DNA from: Thermoproteota archaeon
Lineage (GTDB): Archaea > Korarchaeota > Korarchaeia > Korarchaeales > Korarchaeaceae
Direction of reading: 5' to 3'
Length of the DNA: 64,000 bases
NCBI GenBank assembly: GCA_030130125.1
Contig: JARZZM010000013.1
Coordinates: 62,001 to 126,000 of the forward strand
Shown here: one piece after another, positions 17,338 to 25,989 of the stretch
How the letters are laid out: each line of letters begins with the position of its first letter
How positions within the stretch are numbered: the stretch's first letter is position 1
Made by a program: the position numbers and the translations under genes
The notes under the pieces: generated by a model
Told to the model about the DNA's origin: nothing
The model's input: only the letters and a program-made list of their open reading frames with translations
Database searches by the model: none

Positions 17338-18992
17338 CCAACCCCACCTCCAGCACAGGCACAAGCGCAACTCACACATGCGCAGGCACATGCGCAGCTG
17401 ACACAGGCGCAGCTGACTGATGCCGTCCTCCTAGCTCGAGGTCTGGAGGGGACTATGACCTCAGCGACTTTGTCAGCGAAGTCCTCTATGTTCCTGACGA
17501 TATTAGAGGAGACCTCCTCGACCGATCTAGCGATGATATCGGCGGCTTTCTCTATGTCCGGGATGACTGGGACATCTACCTTGCCACTAGGCGTCCCAGA
17601 CGTATCAGGAGCTCTGGGAATCCTCGGAGTGGGGGGAATCGAGGTCCATCTACCCCTAGGCCACCATATCCACACATCGTCCAGCGGATAGGAGGTAAAG
17701 ACTACCTTCCCCTTAGGACTCTTCAATGCCTTTCTCAAACTTCTCTCGAAATCAGGATCTGTCAACAGCCATGCAAGATTACTCTTGACGAGATCGAGCT
17801 TCTCCGCCAAGGGAGCATCCTCGATCATCTCCCATATTGATCTCACCTTGCTGTCGTAGAAAGCGAGGGTCTCCCTCCTCGAGTATCCGGATAGCTCTCT
17901 CTCCACCCTCCTGTGTATGAGCCTGATTACCTTAACTAGGCAATCTTGGTCTAGAGATCTGTCCTCCATCACACAGTCCAAGAACCTCTTCTCATAGATC
18001 CTCAGGTTCCTCCCCGATCCCTCTAACTTCCTAAGTTTAAGTGGATCTAGGCTATCCACCGCCAAGAACCCCTTCTCCACCAAGCTGGCTATGAGAACTG
18101 CTAAAATTCGCCCGTAACTGAGCTTGGCTCCCTCCAACTTGCGGAGATAGGCCACTTCCGTTGGACCCATGTTCTTGTTCGGTCCCAAACTCTCCGCGAA
18201 GATCTCAGGGGCTTGATAGGGAAGCTTCTCTATCCATGACTTGAATAACTTGACTATGGCCACGATGGAGATTATTACCGCTCCCAGAAACATGATCCCT
18301 ATAATGAAGCTGAGGTAGTCCGGAATTCCGCCACCCGCAGGTACTACCTTATCGACGTAGTCCCTTGGAAACGACACCCCTATCTCGAACTTGTAGTTGG
18401 GGGGGAGGTCCCTCCTCTCCCAGTAGAGGTATATCCTGCCGTCATCCAGCGTCTGCAAGTTGTCGTAATCGGGCTGGTTTCTCACCTCTCCCTTGGAAAC
18501 CCCAGGAGGTAGTATCACGAATACTTGGAGCAGCTTTACGGGAGCATTGAACCAGGAGGGTGTGAACATGAGGCCCGCATTGCCGGGGTTAGTCTCGTCC
18601 TCATATATGAAGTCCCTGAGCTCGACCTCCACCACGTAAGTCCTGCTCTCCCCCGGGTCTATAGGCTCGCTGGGTCTCATCTTCACCGCGTAATATGAGT
18701 CCTCCCTTACCTCTTGGGCATCGATCTCAACGGTTTTTCCATTGGGAAAGATTTCCTTAGTCTCTAGCACGCTGAAAGATGGGGAGGGCATCCCTACTGA
18801 TACATAGCGGGCTACCGTCCCCGACTTCACCCTCAGAGTGAGGTTGTACCTCAAGTACACCGTTCCCGAACGCTGTATATCAAGAACGACCTTTTCCCTT
18901 TCTATTTCATACACTATCTGACCGCTCGTATTTATTAGAGGAATTATGAGCGCGGAGATAACGAGGAATAGTAGAATAAGCCTGAACCTCAT
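17334..18992 (-). CDS. DUF2207 membrane protein with Cys-Ala repeat tail
   Basis: A 552-residue protein of the DUF2207 membrane family. A signal/anchor is at about 3-22, an extracytoplasmic beta-rich domain follows to about 220, one membrane segment is at 226-249, then a cytoplasmic helical domain to about 440 and a Pro-rich linker. The last 26 residues are extraordinary: nine Cys between 528 and 546 alternate with Ala, built as two copies of CVSCACACA and followed by GGGVG. The next gene, a radical SAM/SPASM enzyme, starts on this gene's stop codon. Such a tail could carry thioether crosslinks or bind metal; I infer it is the modification target. Divergent from the isomerase gene at 19055. 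Confidence 0.88.
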   Translation of the reverse strand: MRFRLILLFLVISALIIPLINTSGQIVYEIEREKVVLDIQRSGTVYLRYNLTLRVKSGTVARYVSVGMPSPSFSVLETKEIFPNGKTVEIDAQEVREDSYYAVKMRPSEPIDPGESRTYVVEVELRDFIYEDETNPGNAGLMFTPSWFNAPVKLLQVFVILPPGVSKGEVRNQPDYDNLQTLDDGRIYLYWERRDLPPNYKFEIGVSFPRDYVDKVVPAGGGIPDYLSFIIGIMFLGAVIISIVAIVKLFKSWIEKLPYQAPEIFAESLGPNKNMGPTEVAYLRKLEGAKLSYGRILAVLIASLVEKGFLAVDSLDPLKLRKLEGSGRNLRIYEKRFLDCVMEDRSLDQDCLVKVIRLIHRRVERELSGYSRRETLAFYDSKVRSIWEMIEDAPLAEKLDLVKSNLAWLLTDPDFERSLRKALKSPKGKVVFTSYPLDDVWIWWPRGRWTSIPPTPRIPRAPDTSGTPSGKVDVPVIPDIEKAADIIARSVEEVSSNIVRNIEDFADKVAEVIVPSRPRARRTASVSCACVSCACACACVSCACACAGGGVG

Positions 18993-19054
18993 CCCGACTT
19001 TGGGAGGGTCCGGAATATTAACTTGGCTCAGGTCCCTATTCCTTGGGAGCGCTG

Positions 19055-19780
19055 ATGATGATAGCCCCCGGCGTCGAGTACAGGGAAGGTGAAGGTGAAC
19101 TCCTAGTCCAAGGTGAGAAGGTTATCCCCAGCGTGAGGAGGTTCTTCGACCTCCTCACGGTCCTGGAGGATCCCAGTGCCCTCAAGGAGGATGGCAACGC
19201 GTACTTAATGTACAGGGACCTCCCCCCTCTGAGAGCGAGATGGGTCCGGTTCGATGTAACGATAATCCCGTCTTGGATGGTCGGAAGGGAGTATGCCAAG
19301 ACGAAGGGCCACTATCATATGCCTCCCTCGGCGGGCAGGCCCTCCTACCCTGAGATCTATCAGGTGCACTCCGGAAATGCGATTTACCTCCTCCAGAGGG
19401 CAGGTCCCTCGCTCAAGGAGATAGTGGATTTCATAGTGGTGAGGGCATCACCGGGAGATGTAGTGGTCATACCACCGAATTACGGACATGTAACAGTTAA
19501 TCCAGGCGAAGAGACGCTCGTCATGAGTAATCTGATCTACAGAGGGGTGGAGTCAGATTATGAACCGTATGAGAGGCTCAGAGGAGCTGCCTACTACTAT
19601 ACGATCGACGGATTCATCAGGAATGAACGTTACTCCTCAGTACCAGAAATAAGAGAGGGTAAGCCGCTCTGGAGGTCTCAATCAATCGCGATCGATTTCT
19701 TAGAGGATGAGAGTTCCTTCTCATGGTTGAAGGACGTTGACAGGGCATGCGAGGAGGGATTCCTCGGTGTCCGGTGTTGA
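19055..19780 (+). CDS. pgi: Glucose-6-phosphate isomerase, archaeal cupin type
   Basis: Interconverts glucose 6-phosphate and fructose 6-phosphate. It belongs to the metal-dependent cupin family of archaea, unrelated to classical Pgi. The 241-residue protein has the metal-binding cupin motif TKGHYH with the glutamate of PEIYQV, and the second cupin half IPPNYGHVTVN. ATG 19055 follows GGGAG; an in-frame TTG at 19043 is less likely. The protein is somewhat longer than the roughly 190-residue enzymes of Thermococcales because of an extended C-terminus. It is divergent from the DUF2207 operon. Confidence 0.9.
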   Translation: MMIAPGVEYREGEGELLVQGEKVIPSVRRFFDLLTVLEDPSALKEDGNAYLMYRDLPPLRARWVRFDVTIIPSWMVGREYAKTKGHYHMPPSAGRPSYPEIYQVHSGNAIYLLQRAGPSLKEIVDFIVVRASPGDVVVIPPNYGHVTVNPGEETLVMSNLIYRGVESDYEPYERLRGAAYYYTIDGFIRNERYSSVPEIREGKPLWRSQSIAIDFLEDESSFSWLKDVDRACEEGFLGVRC

Positions 19781-19841
19781 TCTCCGTGGAGAGGATCTAG
19801 TAACCTTCGTTTGGAACTTTCTAAATAGAGAAGAGGTGATC

Positions 19842-20402
19842 ATGGGGAAGAACGATGTCTTGGAGAGGGTGGCTGGTAAAGGGCTCCTGACATCCCAGAA
19901 GGTGACCACTTTCTCCTGCGATGGACCCACCTATGCAGTCCTGAAGTGCCCTTCCTGCGGTGCCAGCGACTTGGAAGAGATGGAGGCTTGGATTCACGTC
20001 ACCTGTGGATCGGTGACCTACGAGAAAGGTGTATGCCCGAAATGCGGACCTGTTACAGGTAAAGAACTGGTCTCAATAGGTCCCGTGTACAGGTGCAGAT
20101 CCTGCGGGATGATAGTCACTTACCCCACGGTGGAGACCCCCTGCGGGCACCCCACCATTGACAGTTTCGTCATGTATAGATTGACCGAGGAGGGAAAGGA
20201 CATCATAGGGAAGGTCAGGAGGGAGTTAGAGAGGCTGCCTGACCCCAAGATAGTCTTGGCCGATCTGAAGGTGACGAGGGTAGAAGCCCTCCTCTTGGAT
20301 GGACCCACCGGCGTCATCTTGGGAACTAATGACGAATATCAGAGGAGGAGAGAGGGGGAGCTCTCCAAGCTTGGGCTGAAGATCAGGATCTTGGAGATTT
20401 AG
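19842..20402 (+). CDS. Zinc-ribbon protein of unknown function
   Basis: A 186-residue protein with a chain of paired Cys motifs: CPSCG, an HVTCG, CPKCG, CRSCG and a late CGHP, enough for two zinc ribbons in residues about 30-110. The C-terminal half is helix/strand mixed and ends in a compact Leu/Ile/Lys segment. The ATG at 19842 directly follows GAGGTGATC, so the open frame upstream of it (overlapping pgi) is not translated. The last four bases overlap the convergent aIF2-gamma gene. No catalytic motif is visible; a nucleic-acid or protein-binding role is possible. Confidence 0.72.
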   Translation: MGKNDVLERVAGKGLLTSQKVTTFSCDGPTYAVLKCPSCGASDLEEMEAWIHVTCGSVTYEKGVCPKCGPVTGKELVSIGPVYRCRSCGMIVTYPTVETPCGHPTIDSFVMYRLTEEGKDIIGKVRRELERLPDPKIVLADLKVTRVEALLLDGPTGVILGTNDEYQRRREGELSKLGLKIRILEI

Positions 20403-21670
20403 GAGGGTGGTCTGTACTCCTCCCCACCTCTGATGTGCCCGTACCCTATGAGCCTCCACCTGTTGCCTATCCTAGACGAGATGGCGACCCTCTGGTTGAG
20501 CTCAGCCGTGGCAGGTATCCTCAGTAGGAGGGTCATCTCATCCTCGGGAGTCATGTCCCTGAGCACGGCCGGCACGGTGGCCGTGCCGACGTTCAGCTGT
20601 ATGAACTCACCCTTGCTGGGCTTCTTGACCTTCATCTCCTCCCTAGTACCCACTATCTTCTCGAAGAACTTGGCCTCCACATCCAGCTCAACCCAAGTAG
20701 GCGGCAGCTCCCCAGGCATTCCAACTACGTTGCCCACCATGTTGTCGGCTTTAGTGAGTGCCGGGTCTAAAAGAGTCCCCACACCTATGAGCCCTCCTGG
20801 GTAAGCCTCCTCCAAGGGAGCGTTCTCGCTCCTCAGGCTCACTATCTTGGTCGTGAGCGGAATGAACTTACCGGCCCTGTAGGCTCCGGGTCTTATCTCT
20901 ATCTCATCGTTCACCCTGAACCTTCCTTGGATGATAGTGCCTCCGAGCACGCCACCTACTAGCTTGTCTGGCCTCGTTCCCGGCTTGTTCACATCGAAGG
21001 ACCTAGCCACGTACATTCTAGGGGGTTTAGTGGGATCCCTAGGCGGAGGCGTGAATCTCCTCACCATTTCCCTTATCAGATAGCCGATGTTCACCCCATG
21101 GAGGGCGGAGACGGGGATTATGGGTGGGATCTCATTCAAGTAGCTCCTCAGAAACTCCACAATCTGCTCGTAATTCTTCAGAGCTTCCTCATCATTGACA
21201 AGCTCTATCTTGGTCTGAACCACTATGATCTGCTTGACATTCATTATCCTCAGGGCAACTAAGTGCTCCCTAGTTTGGGGCTGAGGCGCTGGCTCGTTGG
21301 CTGCGATGACCAGTAAGGCTGCATCCATTAACGTGGATCCTGCTAGCATAGTGGCCATTAGGGTGTCGTGACCAGGACAGTCCACGAAGGAGACCTTCCT
21401 GAGGAGGACCGTCTCCCCTCCGTCTATGGGACATCTCTCCATGGTGGTGTAGCACTTGGCATCATCTCCTTCGCATGACTTACACTTCCTCAGATCGGCG
21501 TTTGCGTATCCCAGCTTTATGGTGATACCCCTCCTCAGCTCCTCGCTGTGTCTCTCAGGCCATATGCCCGTCAGAGCTTGGACTAAGGTGGACTTGCCGT
21601 GATCCACATGACCAGCAGTCCCTATGTTCATCTCGGGCTGCAAGATGACTCTGTCAACTTCATTTCCCAT
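20399..21670 (-). CDS. eif2g: Translation initiation factor aIF2 subunit gamma
   Basis: GTPase core of the aIF2 heterotrimer that brings initiator tRNA to the small ribosomal subunit. The 423-residue protein has G1 GHVDHGKS (20-27), a zinc knuckle starting CKSCEGDDAKC, G3 DCPGHD and a C-terminal pair of beta-barrels. The G4 position reads TKIE rather than the usual NKIE or NKID, a small oddity. It sits 10 bp after rps6e, an arrangement seen in other archaea, and is driven by the promoter at 22151. Confidence 0.97.
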   Translation of the reverse strand: MGNEVDRVILQPEMNIGTAGHVDHGKSTLVQALTGIWPERHSEELRRGITIKLGYANADLRKCKSCEGDDAKCYTTMERCPIDGGETVLLRKVSFVDCPGHDTLMATMLAGSTLMDAALLVIAANEPAPQPQTREHLVALRIMNVKQIIVVQTKIELVNDEEALKNYEQIVEFLRSYLNEIPPIIPVSALHGVNIGYLIREMVRRFTPPPRDPTKPPRMYVARSFDVNKPGTRPDKLVGGVLGGTIIQGRFRVNDEIEIRPGAYRAGKFIPLTTKIVSLRSENAPLEEAYPGGLIGVGTLLDPALTKADNMVGNVVGMPGELPPTWVELDVEAKFFEKIVGTREEMKVKKPSKGEFIQLNVGTATVPAVLRDMTPEDEMTLLLRIPATAELNQRVAISSRIGNRWRLIGYGHIRGGEEYRPPS

Positions 21671-21680
21671 TGGATCACCT

Positions 21681-22115
21681 TCAGGAGGCCTCGGCTTCCG
21701 CCTCCTCCTTCTTCAGCAATTCCTCTAAGGTTTTCTCCCCGACCTTAACGACTCTTAGGTTTATCTGCTTTATAGCATCGGAGATTATGGCGCCCCTCAC
21801 TGTCTTAGCCCTCCTCTCTCCCTTCTTCCTAGGGTGGAACCCTGGTGGTGATGACAGGAGGACCTTCTTCTTTCCCGGTATCTGGAGCGAGGGGTGCATC
21901 GGGAAGCCGTCCTTGTCGGTCCCACCGGTTATCTTGAACGTGTATCCTGGTAGGCCGAAGGCGTCTCCACTGATCTCCTCGCCTAGCCTTCTTCCCACGA
22001 AGAACCTGATGTTATCCTTGGGCAGCTTAACGTGGAAGGTCTTACCAGTATTGGGATCGCCGATGTCGAGCACGAGGAACTCTTCCTCTACCCTTCTCCT
22101 TCTTCTCATCGCCAT
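21681..22115 (-). CDS. rps6e: 30S ribosomal protein S6e
   Basis: A 144-residue small-subunit ribosomal protein. The N-terminal strand region FLVLDIGDPNTGKTFHV and the conserved GGTDKDGFPMHP and LLSSPPGFHPRKKGERRAKTVRG blocks are diagnostic of S6e. It has a short Glu/Ala-rich tail and a basic N-terminal run of arginines. The ATG is preceded by GAAGGTGAT, and an internal ATG three codons in is also possible. It is the first gene of an rps6e-eif2g transcript with a TATA box at 22151-22160. Confidence 0.96.
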   Translation of the reverse strand: MAMRRRRRVEEEFLVLDIGDPNTGKTFHVKLPKDNIRFFVGRRLGEEISGDAFGLPGYTFKITGGTDKDGFPMHPSLQIPGKKKVLLSSPPGFHPRKKGERRAKTVRGAIISDAIKQINLRVVKVGEKTLEELLKKEEAEAEAS

Positions 22116-22150
22116 GGGATGGAATCACCTTCCCGAAACTGACCACTTCA

Positions 22151-22160
22151 GTTATATAAG
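22151..22160 (-). promoter_or_regulatory. TATA box of the rps6e-eif2g transcript
   Basis: Minus-strand CTTATATAAC is a near-consensus archaeal TATA box. It predicts a transcript start near 22130, about 15 nt before the S6e ATG. It lies in the 50-bp spacer after the aIF5B gene, so S6e-eIF2-gamma can be transcribed apart from the aIF5B block. Confidence 0.65.
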
Positions 22161-22165
22161 TTGAA

Positions 22166-23986
22166 CTAATCCGGGGAGCTGGCTCCCCGGGAGTATCTGA
22201 TCCAGAGGATCCGCCTGTATAGCTCCTTTTCGTCGTCGCTCATCTTACTGAAGTATATGGAGCGGGCCTTATCGTCCTCAAACTCGGACACCTCAGTGTA
22301 AAGCTTCCTGCCCTCCTTGACGTTCCTACCTACTACTCCGCCCTTTATTGAGATGGCTACCCTCTGCCCAGCCTTAGCTTCGGGTACCCTGTTCCCCTCG
22401 TACTGGATGTCCAGTATGGTTCCGACCCTCCTCCCGCTCTCGTTCATCAGGGGATAGCCGGGTCTTATCCTACCTCTAAGGACCTCAACTCCAACGATGG
22501 CAGGGTCGCTCCTCCTGAAAATGAAGTCCGGTAGAACTAAGATTTCAGCCGGGAATACAGCCTGTGAAAGTACTCTCTCCTCCTCTCTCCTCTTTAGCTC
22601 CTCCAAGTACTCTTTGAAGCTCTCAATTAGCCTGTAGATGATGACATCGGTGAATATGGGGATCTTCCTGTCCCCCGCCTCTCTCCTTGCGTCCTCCTTT
22701 ATCTTCACGTTGAATGCCAGTATCACCGCGAACTTCTCCTCCTTCTGCTTTATCACAGCTGCCTCGAACACATCCACTTTGGAGACATCGCCTATGTCGG
22801 CCCTCCTTATTGGTATGCCTTCCTTCTGGAGCTGAGCTATCAAGGCCTCCAGCGTGCCCAACGTGTCTGCCTTTACTATCACGCCGATCTTGTCCGTTTT
22901 TATGATGATACGCTCTACCTCCTCCTGAACCTCCTTCTTGACCTCCTCTATCCTCTCCCTATCTCTAACCACATATAGGGGAGATCCGGCGAGCACCTCA
23001 TCCAAATTAGGTGCGGAGATCATCACTCCAGCAGCTGCTGAGACCTCATCAACTCTCCTGAACTTCTTCGTTGCCCTCATCTCCTGGAGGGGCTCTGGAA
23101 CCAGGAGCGCCCTCACCTTCGTCACGACCGGTCCATTCACACCAGCCACCACTATGGTGTCGTCTTTCCTGAGGACTCCGTCGTAGATTATGGCTGTCAG
23201 CACTGTACCCAGTCCCTGCTGCTGCTTGACCTCGAGCACTGTACCCCTTCCCTCCTCAGTGGTTATCTCCAGCCTGTCGAGCATGAACCTCTGCACGAGT
23301 CCTATGAGCATCGTTAAGAGGTCCGGAATGCCCTCCCCCGTCACCGCACTGGTCGGTACGATGGCGAAGGTCTTGGTGAAGTCTTGGATCCTATCGTACC
23401 TGTCGGCGTAGATCCCCAAGGTGGCCAGCTGATCCACCACCCTGTAGAGCCTCTTCTCCAACTCGGCCAAAACGGAGGGTGGCTGCTCTCTCTCAGCCAA
23501 GATGAAAGGCCTGCCCTCCTCAGACTTCCAGCCGTACAGAGTGTCTATCTTGTTGAGCGCTATGACGAAGGGAACTCTCCTCTCCTTGAGTATGTTTATG
23601 GACTCAATGGTCTGGGGCTGCACTCCCCCATTTATGTCTATCACCAGGATGGCTATGTCCGCTACAGAACCACCCCTCCTCCTCAGGTTGGAGAATACCT
23701 CGTGTCCGGGCAGGTCTATGAAGAGCAAACCTCCGGTCTTTATCTCGAACTTAAGGTTGAGGGCCCTCATCACGGGCTCGCATATCTCGTAGACCACATC
23801 GGTAGGTATCTCTGAGGCCCCCACATGCTGGGTTATCGAGCCCGGCTCCTTAGCCGCCACCCTGGTCCTCCTGATGTAGTCCAGAAGGGTGGTCTTACCC
23901 GAATCCACGTGGCCTAGAACAGATACTAGGGGCTGCCTGTACCTCTTCTCCTTATCCCCCTTATCCTTACCGTCCTTCTTGGGCAA
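22166..23986 (-). CDS. infB: Translation initiation factor aIF5B (IF-2 homologue)
   Basis: GTPase that promotes ribosomal subunit joining. The 606-residue protein has G1 GHVDSGKT (25-32), G3 DLPGHE, G4 NKID, and the aIF5B-specific C-terminal domains with VVVKADTLGT-like (VIVKADTLGTLEALI) and GVEVLRGRIRPGYPL segments. The length is typical for archaeal aIF5B, which lacks the long eukaryotic N-terminus. It follows rpl24e by 30 bp. In many archaea ndk lies between these two genes; it is absent here. Confidence 0.97.
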   Translation of the reverse strand: MPKKDGKDKGDKEKRYRQPLVSVLGHVDSGKTTLLDYIRRTRVAAKEPGSITQHVGASEIPTDVVYEICEPVMRALNLKFEIKTGGLLFIDLPGHEVFSNLRRRGGSVADIAILVIDINGGVQPQTIESINILKERRVPFVIALNKIDTLYGWKSEEGRPFILAEREQPPSVLAELEKRLYRVVDQLATLGIYADRYDRIQDFTKTFAIVPTSAVTGEGIPDLLTMLIGLVQRFMLDRLEITTEEGRGTVLEVKQQQGLGTVLTAIIYDGVLRKDDTIVVAGVNGPVVTKVRALLVPEPLQEMRATKKFRRVDEVSAAAGVMISAPNLDEVLAGSPLYVVRDRERIEEVKKEVQEEVERIIIKTDKIGVIVKADTLGTLEALIAQLQKEGIPIRRADIGDVSKVDVFEAAVIKQKEEKFAVILAFNVKIKEDARREAGDRKIPIFTDVIIYRLIESFKEYLEELKRREEERVLSQAVFPAEILVLPDFIFRRSDPAIVGVEVLRGRIRPGYPLMNESGRRVGTILDIQYEGNRVPEAKAGQRVAISIKGGVVGRNVKEGRKLYTEVSEFEDDKARSIYFSKMSDDEKELYRRILWIRYSRGASSPD

Positions 23987-24016
23987 TTAGAGTCACCGTG
24001 GGATAGAAGGAGGGTT

Positions 24017-24211
24017 CTACTTCCCCTCCTTCTTGGGCTTCTTCCTGACCCACTTAACTTTCTTGGGGTTCCTACCCAGTTTGAGGTAGTTCTTGGCGCA
24101 CTTGGAGGAACAGAAGTATAGGATGGTACCGTCGGCCTTCACGTACATCCAGCCGTGTCCGGGCTCGACATCGCTACCGCAGAACGCACACTTCTTCAGC
24201 AGTATGGACAT
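24017..24211 (-). CDS. rpl24e: 50S ribosomal protein L24e
   Basis: A 64-residue zinc-ribbon ribosomal protein. Two Cys pairs are visible (CAFCG and CSSKC), followed by the conserved [18 protein letters not shown] block. The stop of rps28e is only 4 bp upstream. It belongs to the L7Ae-S28e-L24e-aIF5B cluster. Confidence 0.95.
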   Translation of the reverse strand: MSILLKKCAFCGSDVEPGHGWMYVKADGTILYFCSSKCAKNYLKLGRNPKKVKWVRKKPKKEGK

Positions 24212-24215
24212 TCTA

Positions 24216-24434
24216 TCACCTCGGCTTCAGCTTCCTAGCCTCCATCTCGGTCTCTCTAAGGATTAGTATGTCCCCTATCCTCACTGGGCCCTTGACATTC
24301 CTAGTTAGTACCCTTCCCCTGTCCTTCCCGACGAGGATCTTGGCTCTGACCTGTATGACATCTCCAGCTACGCCCGTGCGGCCTATTATCTCGACTACCT
24401 CGGCCGGGTATCCCTTGTCCGCCTCTTGGGACAT
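24216..24434 (-). CDS. rps28e: 30S ribosomal protein S28e
   Basis: A 72-residue small-subunit protein with the conserved [19 protein letters not shown] block and the universal C-terminal [14 protein letters not shown]. The ATG follows GAAGGTGATTGA. It has its own TATA-like box at 24468-24477 in addition to read-through from rpl7ae. Confidence 0.96.
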   Translation of the reverse strand: MSQEADKGYPAEVVEIIGRTGVAGDVIQVRAKILVGKDRGRVLTRNVKGPVRIGDILILRETEMEARKLKPR

Positions 24435-24467
24435 TCAATCACCTTCAGAAAGGAGTGGGGTGAGCAT

Positions 24468-24477
24468 GTTTTTTAAA
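24468..24477 (-). promoter_or_regulatory. TATA-like box upstream of rps28e
   Basis: Minus-strand GTTTAAAAAAC-type box immediately after the rpl7ae stop. The predicted transcript start is near 24447, about a dozen bases before the rps28e ATG, so the S28e-L24e-aIF5B genes may have an internal promoter. Confidence 0.45.
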
Positions 24478-24876
24478 CTACTCGGTTCCTCCAGTCCCCC
24501 TGACCTCCTTTATCTTCTCTATGAGTGCTTCCAAGAGGCTCTTGGCCTGCCCGGCATCCACCACAGCGACTGAGGATGCGGGAACTTCTATACCAGCGGC
24601 CTTTCCCAATTCCTCCTTGCTCGGGACGTAAGCGTAGGGGACTCCCTTGTCGTCGCACAGCAGCGGCAGGTGAGCCACTATCTCAGGGGGATTCACGTCC
24701 TCAGCTATGACCACGAAGAGGGCCTCACCCCTCTCCACAGCCTTAGTGGTCTCGTTGACGCCCTTCCTGACCTTACCACCAGTCTCCCTAGCGGTCTGAA
24801 CTAACTCGAGTATCTTGGGAACGAGGTCATCAGGGACCTCAAACTTCACATAGAAGGGTTTGTCCTGAGCCGTCAT
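24478..24876 (-). CDS. rpl7ae: 50S ribosomal protein L7Ae (also box C/D and RNase P component)
   Basis: A 132-residue K-turn RNA-binding protein. In archaea it serves the large ribosomal subunit, box C/D and H/ACA RNPs and RNase P. The RNA-binding [29 protein letters not shown] block and the [17 protein letters not shown] block are diagnostic. It is relevant to the C/D box sRNA candidate at 33906 in this window. TATA box at 24909-24920. Confidence 0.96.
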   Translation of the reverse strand: MTAQDKPFYVKFEVPDDLVPKILELVQTARETGGKVRKGVNETTKAVERGEALFVVIAEDVNPPEIVAHLPLLCDDKGVPYAYVPSKEELGKAAGIEVPASSVAVVDAGQAKSLLEALIEKIKEVRGTGGTE

Positions 24877-24906
24877 CCTTCATTCCCTGGAGGGGGCCGG
24901 GGAGTG

Positions 24907-25989
24907 TCATATAAAAATATGCCTCTCATTCGCTAGGGTCTTCAATGGACCCGTCAGCAGGTATTTCCTGGTCAATCTGAGCTGGTTTACTGTGAGAGAC
25001 CCCGTGAGGAACGCGGCGAGCTTCATCTCGAAAATAAATTTATTTAACTCGTCCCTGACGCCGTCACTCCCCTCCTCCACCGCGCGTATGAAGAAGGGGC
25101 GGGCAGCACCAGCCATGTGGGCGCCCAAGGCCAAGCATTTGGCGGCATCCAGACCGGACCTGACCCCTCCGGAGCCTATGACTTTGACGCTAAGGGTGGA
25201 GACCTCCATTACCGCAAGAGGGGTGGGTAACCCCCAGTCAGCGAACCTCCTCGAGGCAACCCATCTAACGGATCCTTCAGGGGATCTCTCTCCCTCTATT
25301 AGAGACCAACTCGTCCCCCCCTGCCCGGCCACATCTATTATCCTAACGCCGGCCCTCTTCAGGACGAGCGCGGCCTCCTTGGATATCCCTGAACCAACCT
25401 CCTTCACTATCACTGGGACATCTAACTCCCTTGTCACATCCCTTATCGCCACCAAGGATCCCGTGAAATCAACCGATCCCTCGGGTTGTATTACCTCCTG
25501 TAGGGGATTGAGGTGGATCGCTAGAGCATCGGCATCTATCATATCGACCGCTCTCTTCGCGTTGTCCGGTCCCTCATCTCCTATGACGTGGGATATACCC
25601 AAGTTGGCTATGACGGGCACCTCTGTGGCCGTCTCCCTGACTATAGAGTAGGTCCTTACGAGGTCCTCATTTCTCAAAGCTGCTCTCTGACTGCCAACCC
25701 CTATGGCGACTCCCTCAGCTTGGGCTGCCTCAGCTAGAGCCCTATTTACGGATAAAGTTGCCTCGTGACCACCAGTCATTCCCTCTATCAGTAGGGGAGC
25801 CTTCAGCTCGTATCCCAAGAACTTCCAAGAGAGATCCACATCGTCGAAGGAGGCATCCGGTAGGGGATTGTGGAGGAGCCTCACATGCTCGAACCAGGAG
25901 CTGGTGGTACTAAGGTCGATGTCGTCCCTCTTAGCTATCATTATGTGCTCGATTTTACGCTGAGAGGTTTCCTCAGGATTATCAATCAT
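24907..25989 (-). CDS. fni: Type 2 isopentenyl-diphosphate delta-isomerase
   Basis: FMN-dependent enzyme that converts isopentenyl to dimethylallyl diphosphate for archaeal isoprenoid lipid synthesis. The 360-residue TIM-barrel protein has the N-terminal RKIEHIMIA block, LLIEGMTGG, the GVGSQRAAL block, AIHLNPLQEVIQPEG, VIVKEVGSGIS, DVAGQGGTSW and the FMN phosphate loop GSGGVRSGLD. Its start overlaps the MEMO gene stop by 4 bp (ATGA), so it is translationally coupled. A mevalonate-pathway gene next to memo is common in archaea. Confidence 0.96.
   Translation of the reverse strand: MIDNPEETSQRKIEHIMIAKRDDIDLSTTSSWFEHVRLLHNPLPDASFDDVDLSWKFLGYELKAPLLIEGMTGGHEATLSVNRALAEAAQAEGVAIGVGSQRAALRNEDLVRTYSIVRETATEVPVIANLGISHVIGDEGPDNAKRAVDMIDADALAIHLNPLQEVIQPEGSVDFTGSLVAIRDVTRELDVPVIVKEVGSGISKEAALVLKRAGVRIIDVAGQGGTSWSLIEGERSPEGSVRWVASRRFADWGLPTPLAVMEVSTLSVKVIGSGGVRSGLDAAKCLALGAHMAGAARPFFIRAVEEGSDGVRDELNKFIFEMKLAAFLTGSLTVNQLRLTRKYLLTGPLKTLANERHIFI
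24909..24920 (-). promoter_or_regulatory. TATA box of the rpl7ae operon
   Basis: Minus-strand ATATTTTTATAT, placing transcription near 24888, about 12 nt before the rpl7ae ATG. The box abuts the stop of the IPP isomerase gene. Confidence 0.6.
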
